Shown piece by piece: positions 40,201 through 50,027 of a DNA stretch of 64,000 bases (position 1 is its first letter; every line of letters starts with the position of its first letter). The notes under the pieces were generated by a model. That model had not been told where the DNA came from, did not search any database, and saw nothing but the letters and a program-made list of their open reading frames with translations. A program made the translations under genes and the position numbers. The DNA is taken from NCBI GenBank assembly GCA_018881555.1, contig JACAXG010000002.1, positions 23,895,786-23,959,785 of the forward strand. Direction: 5' to 3'. Source of the stretch: Amblyornis subalaris. Its lineage: Eukaryota > Chordata > Aves > Passeriformes > Ptilonorhynchidae.

Positions 40201-40850
40201 GATCAAAACATTGTGTCCTGAAAGTTTTATAGCTAAAGTTTATTTGCTTCAAAATAGAGTTAGAGGGATCAGAGAAATCTATTGCATGATAGGGAGATTC
40301 CACATTTAATAAAACTTTCTGTATAAGTTAGATTTTATTCATAACCATAATGTACNAATACAATGGAATGATGTTATCATCCATCTCCCACTGTTTCTGT
40401 TTGCATGTACCTAACCTGAAAGAACAAGACAAATCCTTATTTATCTAGCTTTATACTTCAAAGTTACTACAAGCTATGCAACCTTTCTTTTCTTCCCACC
40501 AGGTGGGAAAGTCAATGTTCCTATCTAAGAAGAAAATGTCTTAACTATAAAGTAGTTTGGTAGAACTTCCTAGTTTACAAACTTCCTTTTTTACAGATGG
40601 ATAGTAGAAGTACACGTTGATATCAATTGTTTTCAGTCCCGGGAGAACGACTTCATCAATTATGTATTGAATATCAGCAAAATTCATATAAAGTAGAGGA
40701 CTAAAACAAAACACCTGAATATTCCAGAGAGCAAAAATAAGTTTTGCACAGAAGTCCTCAGATCTACTGCTTCAGTCATCTCTTTATATTTACAGAGATA
40801 GTCATTGCGCTGCACTTTAAGATTTTGTTCTCATACTGATAATCAGATAA
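34211..40850. other. Unassigned AT-rich non-coding stretch
   Basis: Over six kilobases with no recognised gene or transposon. A 15-T run (34325-34339) lies inside a 114-codon minus-strand frame (34271-34615) and makes a run of Lys there; I see no processed-mRNA homology beside it. A 117-codon minus-strand frame (35157-35510) also lacks any motif. An 8-bp unit (TCAGGATG) repeats 2.5 times at about 36441-36461. Confidence 0.5.
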
Positions 40851-40946
40851 TCATGCAATCACAGAATCACAGAATGGTTTGGGTTTAAAGGAATCTTGAA
40901 GATCATCTAGTTCCAACCCCTGTACCATGGGCAGGGACACCTTCCA

Positions 40947-41246
40947 CTAGACCAAGTTGCTCAGAGCCCCATCCAACCTGGCCTTGAACACTTCCACGGA
41001 TGGGGCATCCATGACTTCTCTGGACAACCTGTTCCAGAGCCTCACTGCCTTCACAGGAAGGACCTTCTTTCTAATATCTAATCTAAACCTACTCTCTTTT
41101 AGTTTGAAGCCATTACCCCTTGTCCCATCACTACCTGCCCATATAAAAAGTTCCTCTCCAGCTGTGTGGCAGGTCTTCTTTAGGCGGTGGAAGGCTGCTC
41201 TAAGGTATCCCTGGAGTCTTCTCTTCTTCAGACTGAACCACCCCAA
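40947..41246 (-). pseudogene. CR1 ORF2 C-terminal remnant (99 codons open)
   Basis: An uninterrupted frame ends at the natural ORF2 stop. Recognisable blocks include GWFSLKKRRLQGYLRAAF near the start, then TRGNGFKL, RFRLDIRKK, LWNRLSREVMDAPS and VFKARLDGALSNLV at the end. The N-terminal Met is only the first ATG in the frame; homology continues upstream (RHKKDVDLLE, in another frame, about 41312-41345), so a frameshift separates them. This C-terminal segment lies beyond the polymerase motifs of CR1 ORF2. Its openness over 99 codons suggests a relatively young copy or chance. Confidence 0.9.
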
Positions 41247-41439
41247 CTCTCTCAGTCTTCATAGTAGAGGTGCTCCAGCCCTCTGATCATCTTCATGGCC
41301 CTTCTCTGGACTCACTCCAACAGGTCTACATCCTTCTTATGTCGAGGCCACAGAGCCGGATCCAGCACTTTGCGTGGGTTCTCACCAGAGTAGAGTAGAG
41401 GGAGAGAATCACCTTCCTCAATCTGCTGGCCATGTTTCC

Positions 41440-41885
41440 AGGAGGAGCTACTCCATGATTTTACCAGACACTGAGATGAGACTGACCAACCTGCAGTTTC
41501 TTGGATCTTCCTTATTTCCCTGTTTAAAAATAGGGGTTGTTTCCCCTTTTCAGTGGAACTTTGCTGGACTGCCATGTCTTCTCAAATATGATAGATAGTG
41601 GCTTAACCACTTCATTTGCCAGATCCTTCAGGACCCACAGATGCATCTCGTCAGGTCCCATGGACTTGTGCATGTTCAGGTTCCTTGTATGTTCTTGAAA
41701 CTGATCTTCTACTACGGGTGGTTCTTCATTCTCCCTGTCCCCGTCTTAGCTTCTGTGACTTGGGCAGTATGACTGGAGCACTCGCTGGTGAAGACAGAAG
41801 CAAAAATATCGTTGAGTACCTCAGAATTCTTCAAATCCTCAGTAATCAGGTCTCCTGTTTCCTTTCAGAAAGGGTCCACATTTTG
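41440..41885 (-). pseudogene. CR1 ORF2 N-terminal reverse-transcriptase remnant
   Basis: In reverse, blocks in order are [14 protein letters not shown] (41785-41825), SHTAQVTEA (about 41755-41780), [16 protein letters not shown] (about 41615-41662), [14 protein letters not shown] (about 41570-41615), and DPRNCRLVSLISVSGKI (about 41455-41505). These correspond to the start of the CR1 reverse transcriptase domain (the PDGMHP and NYRPVSL motifs). Stops and frame changes interrupt it. Polymerase motifs beyond SVPGK, including the catalytic FADD-type box, are absent. Confidence 0.88.
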
Positions 41886-43493
41886 CAAAGTGTAAGCTGA
41901 AAATGCCTTTTAGGTTAGATTCATCCTGGTTAGGGCATGCAACAATACAGACTGTTCTTATCGTTGATGGAGACACCTCTGGAAATCAATTCACTTCACC
42001 TAAAATTGACCTTTAGAAATGCCTCACTATATAGAGCAAGCACTGAACTGAAGGCTCAGGAAAAAGAGCCTAGGTATGGCGTGTATCAACCCTTTGGGTG
42101 TGTAGTCTGGCACAGTACTTAAATGTGTACTTAAATATGAATCATTTTAAAGTATGCCATTATTCTACTAATATACCACGCTATAGTGTTACAATGATAA
42201 TGCATTCTCTAAAACAGATTATTTTATCCAGAGATCTTGTGTCACCAGCACAAGGAGAAAGACCAAAAAGATATATTAAGATATATTAAAGATATATATT
42301 AACCTGAAGCAGAAGAGTGACTTCTGCGCCCTGTGTCTGTGTGCACAGTTTGCCAAGTGGCTTGGCACGATTAAGAAAAAAGCATTGCTGGAACCTTATC
42401 CAAGAGCAGATCCAGTTCAGCAGCAGATACTAGCTTAGCTTAAAGCCACTGGATTAGAAATTGGATGGAAATTTAAACAAGTACCTTGGTCTGAAATAAG
42501 ATGTGATTTAGTAGCTTAGTGGAAACAGACACTGGCTGCTTTAAAGTTCTTTTTGTCTACCCTTTTTTTAAAGTCTCTCATGTCTCAGATATGCTATTAT
42601 TATAACAACTATACTGCCAAATGAAATAGCAACCTCTAGCCTAAATGGTTACTTTTATGACTGCTTAGTTTTATACAGCAGATTATCACGACGCAAAAAC
42701 TATAGGGCATTTCAGTGATCTACAATAATTTTCATGTGAAGGGTATTGTCTGTCTAGTGTATCAAAAGTTTAAATATTTCTTTTGAATTTTTAATCATAT
42801 AAAGGTCTCTTACAAGTAGCAGCTTTTATTTAAAAAATTAACCCCCCTCTGTGATTTTTTTCCTAAGAAGCATTTCTAAGAAAAAGCGGAGAAAAAAGAC
42901 ATCTTTGTTAGCTGCATAAAAAAAAATCAGTGTTTTCAAACTCANTATTTTCATTTATTAGAAAGTTTTCACAAAAAAATACTCAGAGCCAACAAAGAAT
43001 TCACCTTTCCCCTGTTCAGCATCTGAGTTAGCTGGAAGGGGAAAAAAAAGCATGACAAAAGATCACCGAAGCAATGGAGAAATTATTGCTTGCTGTTGAA
43101 CAGAAGCATTATATGCAAGGGTGGGGATCTTTTTGCCCCATCTCCTCTGAACAGAAATAAACTACATGTCTAAGAAGTTTGGACAAGGCAGACTTCTCCA
43201 AACATTAGACTGGTTCTTTCTTTACATGCTACAAGAAAACACTGTGAATCACCATAATTGAGGCAGCCTGACTTTAGACAACTAACATTAAATTTAGGCC
43301 TGGTACGAATCTGCTCAATGCAACTGCTCCATTTCACAGCCTGGTCACCTCCAGAATATTTTAGACATCTATTGTCAAATTGCTTTAATTCCCTGAGGCA
43401 AGAACTGCCCTCCTATTTACAGCTAGAATGACGAGATGCACAAGGCCCTGAACTGTAATTCTTGATGGTGTAAATGTGTATTTAACTCTCTCA
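41886..43493. other. Unassigned AT-rich non-coding stretch
   Basis: No gene or element is recognised. A short run of GATATATTAA-type units lies at about 42268-42300. Confidence 0.55.
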
Positions 43494-43528
43494 ATTTATT
43501 ATGTGTATACATAATACACATAATAAAT
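43494..43528. repeat. Perfect 15-bp inverted repeat (hairpin)
   Basis: The arms 43494-43508 and 43514-43528 are exact reverse complements (ATTTATTATGTGTAT) around a 5-nt loop (ACATA). AT-rich but with GTGT/ACAC cores, so not a plain AT microsatellite. Confidence 0.85.
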
Positions 43529-46500
43529 GTGTGTTATGTATCTCACAAAGCTCTGTGTAAGCACGAATGAAGAGCAGTGATATCATTCCCTTTTGTGTAT
43601 GCTGTAGAAAAACCCATTGGGAAAAGGCAGCTTAGGGTTAATTATACCAAACAAGGAGAATGAAAACATAAGACAAGCCTTGTTCTCTGGCCAGGTTGAA
43701 GAAGGCTTGAGGAGAGTATAACACTCTTTGTGTTCACAGCTCCTGCAGCCATTTCTGTAGACATTGCATGTCAAGCATTGGCTACGTACAGTGTACCTTN
43801 AGATGGGAATGTTGCNTTGCCCAGATAAAAATTATTTTGAGGGATTCGTTTTACCCAACTTCTGCTACCAAAAAGTTACAGTCATCATCTAAGCTAGTCA
43901 TCTAGGCTCCTCAACAATCAACAGGAAGAGATGGCTGCCTACAGAAAAAGATTCAGTGTAGACACAGGCCAGGACAAGTCATTCTCTGGACACGGCCATA
44001 CCTCTCCAGCAACTGTTGGTTAACTAGTTCAACTTGCTGCCTAACTATTAAATAGCTAAAATTAGGTGAGATGAATCCCACACAATGATGCTGTCGGGAT
44101 TAGATTAAATTTCCTTAGGACAGGTCTGAGCAACAAAGTGCCTCTGTTTTGTCATATTTCGCAACTTTATTACAGAGCAAAACCAATCAAAACTTAACTC
44201 CCAGAGATAATGATAACAATGAAGACATCCTAGGCAAGATGTGAACACTGACTGCAAATGACGTGTGGTACTCTTGGTGCCCAGAGGGTGATCTAGTTCA
44301 TGCTGCAATCACGTCTTTGTTTTGCTGTGTGAGAAACCAGTGTACAAGGTTTACAGGTACTAGGTGTACAAAATCATTGCAAGTTAGCTTTTCTGCACTG
44401 AACCAATCAAAACCCGTGGAGCATCAAAACAGAATTAAGGTGCTAAAGTTTCAGTATTTTGCCCTGAGTTTACTTGTGCTGCCATGCAAGTCAGGCAGCA
44501 GCTTATTTTAGGATTTTTACTGTTTTCCAACTGTAATGCTATGCCCACTTCTACTTCAGTCACCTCTCATGTAGGAACTAGCGAACTGCAATGAATTTTA
44601 GCCTGTAAAACTGAAATCTATGTTATTTTGTTTTGANAAATTGCACCATGACCTGTCTTCCCAGGAAGCTGAGATCATGGGATGACAGAATAGAGAGAAT
44701 AGTGACAGGAAAAACTCGATGCCAAATTAAGCCAGTTTCTGCTTCTGGATAAGAATTCTTAATGAAGAAGGGAAAAAAAGAAAAAAAGGCTTCCTGTGGA
44801 GCCATGCCCACGTGTAATTGCACTACATTTTTTGGAATACAGTTTCACAGCAATTCATAGAATTTGGNAAGGTTAAGTTACACCGAGAGCTGGTTTCATT
44901 CAGCCACCAGAAATCCATCGGATGTGTTTTAGGAAGGATTTCCTGCTTCTACTCTTCAACACATGCAGGACCCTGACGTGAACTTTTGTGTCACACTAGC
45001 AAGTACTGCAGCTATTCAGGCAGGTCTGGTACTTTGCTGATTTCTCCATTTTANGACTCAAAACAAACAAACAAAAATAACCACAGCAGTTTGCTTCAAG
45101 CTGAAAAACTTATTATTCAAGGAATTTCTGAAAAGTAAATGCCATTTAACTGACTAGGTAGANAGCACCCTCTTTCTGCAGCAGATGAGGGAGGCTTTGT
45201 GGAAGAGAGAAATATAACATTTCCAAGTCTGGAGAATTTTATACACTGCAGCAATTTAAGATGATAAAGCCCCTAGCTGTTTGCTCTGCCACCCTACCAG
45301 AATTTATCATCCTACTGTCAAATAAGGAGTTACGAAAAACATGAAGTGGCGTCAACCAGTTCAGCCAAATAAAGAAGCATCATTTAATAGTTTCTGGCAT
45401 AAGCATGAGGTGGACAGCTGGAGGCAGAAACACTATAAAAAACTTCCAAAGTAAGGTTACCCAAGCTGATCTGTTCGTTTCCCAAGTGAAGGGCTTTCAA
45501 AACATATTTTTTCTGAGTGTTTTAAGCACAGCAATGGAAATAGACTTCATTTGAGGTGCCTACCATTAGGCTTTGTGATGGTAAATTTGGACTTTAAGTT
45601 CATCCTTAATAAAAGAAAAAAAAAACTGAGTAAAGCAGGGAATGCACAGAAAACCTTCAGCCCTTCTATAGACTATGAATCCTGTACTCACAGATATTTT
45701 ACTACTAAAACAGTCTTATTATTTACAATGAGGAATAATCATTTACAGTGAGGGATCACCTCGACATTGCACTGAGTCCTACTGGTAACATTACTATGGC
45801 AACATATCACCAAATAAGAAACCAGACTTAGTCTATTTTATGCTGAATTTGTGGTAGAGAAGAACTGCATTCTATGGCATTTACCAAGAGGGCATAAAAT
45901 TGCCAAACCAGATACAAGTCTTTTGGTGACTCTTCAAACACAAGTTGGAGCTACTTATCCTTGAACAAGAACATAGGCCTTTGGCTCTGAAGTCAAACAG
46001 TGGTTATAGAGCAAAATTAAAGAACGAAAAGAAATCCAGAATCTCTAGAATGTATGCCAAGTCCACAAAGTTGTCTGCGGCCAAGACTCTTAAAAGAGCT
46101 TGCTTTTTAAATGTTTAATGGCTATTTAATAAAGCTTTCTTGGCAGTCATGTCATTTCACTACCGTTCCTAAAGATTTTCAAGAAAATATTCNGTCTAGC
46201 CCTTATTTTCTTCTTTCTTTTTTTAAGCCACTCATGTGGGGATCATGTGACAACCAGCCTGAGCGTGAAAAGTAAGACTTGATGTCCATGGACAAGCTCA
46301 AACAATTCTTAATTGCAGACCAGATGTTATTCACATTTCCAGGCTGCCCAAACCCACTTGTAACTCAGGTCTTCCTGTTCCAGCATATTCTTCAGCTGGA
46401 AAATCAACTGAAAGGTAAAGCAGCAAAAGAGGAAAAACTGGAAGGTTGTATCAGACCTGACTACAAACAATGCACTAAACCCTGGAAATGAAAACAAAAA

Positions 46501-46866
46501 TATCGAGACAATCTACACTGAATGCAACACTAAGATGATGAATGGAGATATATAAATGTGTAGACTGATATCAGCTGAGAATCTGGCCCTCTGCAATGTT
46601 TGTACACATAAAAGATTATGAGTAGACTGTCAAATTGTCATATAATCTTCTGTTAGCTCTGGACCTGCTGTGCCTGGGCAAACCAGGANCTGCCATTCAC
46701 TTCATGTATTTTCACAAGAGCCATTCAGAAAAAAAGCTTCTTCACTTTCTTGGGACACAACTCACTTGGACCTACATATGCCAGGGAAGCTGGACCACCA
46801 GGTCACAAGATAAACTCTTGTACCACTCTTCTTCCTCAGGGANAAATGCCTTTAGGAGCTGTGCAT
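43529..46866. other. Unassigned non-coding stretch
   Basis: No gene or element is recognised. CCAAT-box-like words (AACCAATCAAAAC) occur twice, near 44180 and 44400, without other promoter features. A single CR1-tail-like octamer (TTCATAGAATTTGG) at about 44855 is not backed by downstream CR1 sequence. Confidence 0.5.
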
Positions 46867-46909
46867 TGAGAAATTTTGCAGATGCTCCTCTTTAGGTGAT
46901 GTAATTCTG
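46867..46909 (+). repeat. 43-bp exact dispersed repeat, copy 1
   Basis: These 43 bases (beginning TGAGAAATTTTGCAGATG and ending GATGTAATTCTG) recur without a mismatch at 49019-49061, same strand. Similarity extends weakly a few bases to the left (GTGC) and stops at once on the right. The unit is not a known transposon to me and is not low complexity. Confidence 0.95.
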
Positions 46910-49018
46910 CCCTGCCTCTCATTTGGGGCTATGNTGTTAAAGCAATAACTTATCCTTAATTGTCTTGGGTGAACTTGTCAACANTAGACTTCTTTTGCTT
47001 CTTGTGTGCTTAGCAGATGCTCCCCTCCATCTGTAACAGCATGAAAATATTATCAGGAGGAACATGCATAGACATATGCTCGGATGCTATCTCAATAGCT
47101 CCTTATATTTTCCACTCATCTCAGATTTTTGAACCTTTGTTTGTGCAGTCATCTATGCTGAATTCTTAGAAACAATTTCATATATATTGCAAAGAGCTCT
47201 ATTTCCAAGACATACTTTTCCTCAGCCCATTATTTTTGTCACAAATGGCAGCATGAGTAGCTTTTGGTATAATCACCGTCCTTTTAATTACTGAATCATC
47301 CATACCTTCCAACTGCATCGCAAATTGTCAACTTCCTTTTCAGAGACNAGAACAATTTCCTGAACATAACAGCACAGATATTTAGTGTTGCCAATTTTTT
47401 TTTCACAGAAGATTTTCTCTCACAGAACTGTTTGAAAAAGACTTAAGCCAGGCAGTAAGAATATATTTTTTAGGTTAACTACTTCCCAAGGAATAAACAG
47501 ACCTAAGTTGGTGCAGCAGGTTTGATTTCAGCAGAAGAAGAGTGGTTTTAATGAAATTTCCCCAAATAATTCTAACCAAGACCTTAAAGAGGTCTTAATT
47601 TTTATGAACCTCAATTAATTGGCCAGTGTTGTGGCCAGGCTACAAAATAAAAATTAAAGACAAAAATTCCTCTAAGCACTCCCATAAGCCTTATGGTCAC
47701 AGGCAATAAGGTCTCAGAAACAGTCCCTGCGACTTGTAATGTTTCAGGCATTCACTACAGACAGCTGTTAATTGACATTTAAGAGTATTTTAATTACATA
47801 CCAACACATGGGCTAAACAAACTAAAGGGGATGGGAAAATTAAAAGCCAAAAGCCAATTAGTGACCAGAACTAATTTTTCACCTTTTAGTATCGCCAAGC
47901 TCTTGGATCCTGAGGAATACTGGATCCTGTCTAAAATCAGATGTTTTAAATATCTAAAATATCTTATTGTGTTTATCTTTCTGTTGAAGTCTAAACATTT
48001 TCCAATATCTATAGGAGATAATGAAGTTGGGGGCGGGGGTTTGTTTGGTTTGGTTTTGTCTTTATAACTATTGTCTTACTGTGTTAGCAAATTAGAATAT
48101 TCTTTGGCTGACTTTGGTATGGTTTTCCCTCTCAGAGCATTGCTGAAAGGGACACATATACACCTCTCAGTTTTTTGTGATCACCCACTGGAGCAGCCGA
48201 GACAATGAATTAGGCACAAATTTAGCGTGATCACTTTTTCCCTCGGGGATGTGTCCATGACACTGATTCATTAGTCAGAGATAAAGCTACAGTGATTTAC
48301 AGGACAAGACATTTGCATTTCTTTTGTGTCCCCAGAAAGCACAGACCTTGGTATTGAGCCATCTAACTCCATAACTAGAGACACAGAAATAGAGATGCAA
48401 AAAATGGCATTTGCCTGTCCATGGTCTTACCAAATATGTCAGTCATAGCTTACCTAAATCTTAAGGGTGTGGATATATGTTTGGATAGATCTTCCTTTCA
48501 TTCCTGCTCTTGATATTTTGTTTCAGTTTTTACTTTTCATCTTCTATTAAAACACAACATAGGAAATTAAATTCAGGGAGGGGAAATTACATTAAACAAA
48601 ANGAAATTAAATTAAGCAAAATTGTAGCAAGGCTGTGAAAGGTTTGACTGAAACCAGCCTTCCGAAATTAATGTCTTCAGACATCTCCTGGCACAGGGAT
48701 AGCTCTCAAGCAGCCACCATGATGTTCAGGAAAGGCTATTCTTTCTCTGGTAACCAGAGGCACTCTTGTATGCTGATCTGCCATGGCTCTCTGCTTCAGA
48801 CTCAATGCGAGTGAAATATTGGATGTCACCATGACTTGAGTCTACTTGCTCTTCATGTATTTGATTATTCTAACCATGGTCTCCCAGTCAGGTGAGTGTT
48901 TCATTGTACCTGACAACAACTTANTTTTTGCCATCATGAAACTCAACTCAAGAAAGAAATAAAACAGGGATATTATAAAAGCAAGTAGAGATTGTGATGA
49001 ACACCATCACCTGAGTGC
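46910..49018. other. Unassigned non-coding stretch between the 43-bp repeats
   Basis: No gene or element is recognised. Three degenerate tandem units of about 20 bp (GAAATTAAATT, GAAATTACATT, GAAATTAAATT) lie at about 48563-48625. A G-rich run followed by GTTTGGTTTGG lies at about 48026-48055. Confidence 0.5.
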
Positions 49019-49061
49019 TGAGAAATTTTGCAGATGCTCCTCTTTAGGTGATGTAATTCTG
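49019..49061 (+). repeat. 43-bp exact dispersed repeat, copy 2
   Basis: Identical to 46867-46909. CTGAG occurs just left of the shared block (49011-49015) and again across its right edge (49059-49063), which would fit a short duplication at an insertion site, although five bases can match by chance. Confidence 0.95.
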
Positions 49062-49896
49062 AGGTGAAAGTTGTGGGGCAAAAGCCTGTTTTACACTCAG
49101 CTAGTTTTTCATAATCTTTCCCTAAGCATCAACTACTGGCCCTTCACTCCACTAGGTATTCCCAGGAGAAGGAGCGACTATACCCCTTCTGACACTAGAA
49201 ATCCTCTCCATTCCTGAGGGTGGGAAAAGAAGAACACAGATGTAGGAATACAAATGAATTAGGACAGTCTGTACATGTCTGTACACATGTTGCCAGCTGA
49301 TGGGATCAGAGTAAAGAGGACACAAGGAAGAGAATGCAGGGCTGATGGTCATTGAAGGTCACTCTCCTCCCCTCACTTCTCCCAAAGTTTCCACAGCATA
49401 CTTTCCCAACCACTAATAAAATCTAATTTTAAATTCTCTGCAGATGGAAAAAACTAGTTATTTATTCACTGTTTGTAATCAGGCCTTTTAGAAGAAATTT
49501 AAAAAAAAAAAAGAGAAAAAAAACGAAAGAAAAGAATGAAGCCCAGCAGGNTTGGGAAAGCCAACAAGATACCATCTGTGGACCGAGAAGCATTAATGTC
49601 ATGAAATCTACTTCCTGCCTAATAAAATTGGTACAAATTCATAGAATGCCACACATAAAATTAGCACATTCTCACAACTGTGTTGGAATATTTTCATTTT
49701 TTTTCTGAGACACATCCAGTTCAATTTAAACACTNGTGTACAAGAATAGCCTTGTAGCTTCTGTGGTATGTAGACATGGTCACAAAAGGATTGAGGCAGC
49801 TTGGAGAGGTACAAAGTACTGCTCTACCCCAATCTGTAGAAAAGAGAGACTTGGTGTTGCATTTACATCTCACTTAATTTTTTATTATGGGTGAAT
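49062..49896. other. Unassigned non-coding stretch
   Basis: No gene or element is recognised. An A-rich tract at 49500-49535 is low complexity. Confidence 0.55.
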
Positions 49897-50027
49897 GGAA
49901 GAAGGAAGAGGAGGAAGGGAGGAAGGGGAGGGAGGGAGAGGGAAGGAAGGAAGGAAGGAAGGAAGGAAGGAAGGAAGGAAGGAAGGAAGGAAGGAAGGAA
50001 GGAAGGAAGGAAGGAAGGAAAAGGAGA
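49897..50027 (+). repeat. 131-nt all-purine tract with (GGAA)20
   Basis: The plus strand has no pyrimidine from 49897 to 50027. The left part mixes GGAAGAAGG-type and GGGAGGGAG words; 49941-50020 is a pure GGAA tetranucleotide run of 20 units. The overlapping frames (109 codons plus, 104 codons minus) are artefacts of the repeat and read as GRKE or SFLP repeats. Such tracts can form triplex (H-DNA) structures and supply clustered ETS-type GGAA cores; no activity is shown here. Confidence 0.97.

Larger units (their letters stand above)
40851..41885 (-). mobile_element. CR1 LINE, internally deleted, minus strand
   Basis: On the plus strand the element begins with three degenerate tail octamers (ATGCAATC, ACAGAATC, ACAGAATG), then GGTTTGGGTTTAAAGG, AGATCATCTAGTTCCAACCCC and the ORF2 C-terminus in reverse, so it runs minus-strand. 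The far end (about 41440-41885) is an N-terminal reverse-transcriptase fragment. Near 41430 this fragment joins directly to sequence just before the ORF2 C-terminus, so the catalytic core is deleted. The 5' end is truncated near 41885, shortly before the block that encodes [10 protein letters not shown]. This is the longest and best-preserved CR1 in the window. It is inactive. Confidence 0.95.

Noticed and set aside
43494..43528. Perfect hairpin considered as a microRNA precursor or transcription terminator
   Set aside because: Arms are too short for a microRNA precursor, and intrinsic hairpin terminators are not expected in a vertebrate nuclear genome.
44170..44420. Two AACCAATCAAAAC (CCAAT-like) words
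   Set aside because: No TATA, CpG island, exon or other promoter feature accompanies them; probably coincidence.
44850..44945. CR1-like tail octamer TTCATAGAATTTGG
   Set aside because: Only one octamer, and the following bases do not continue into readable CR1 sequence.
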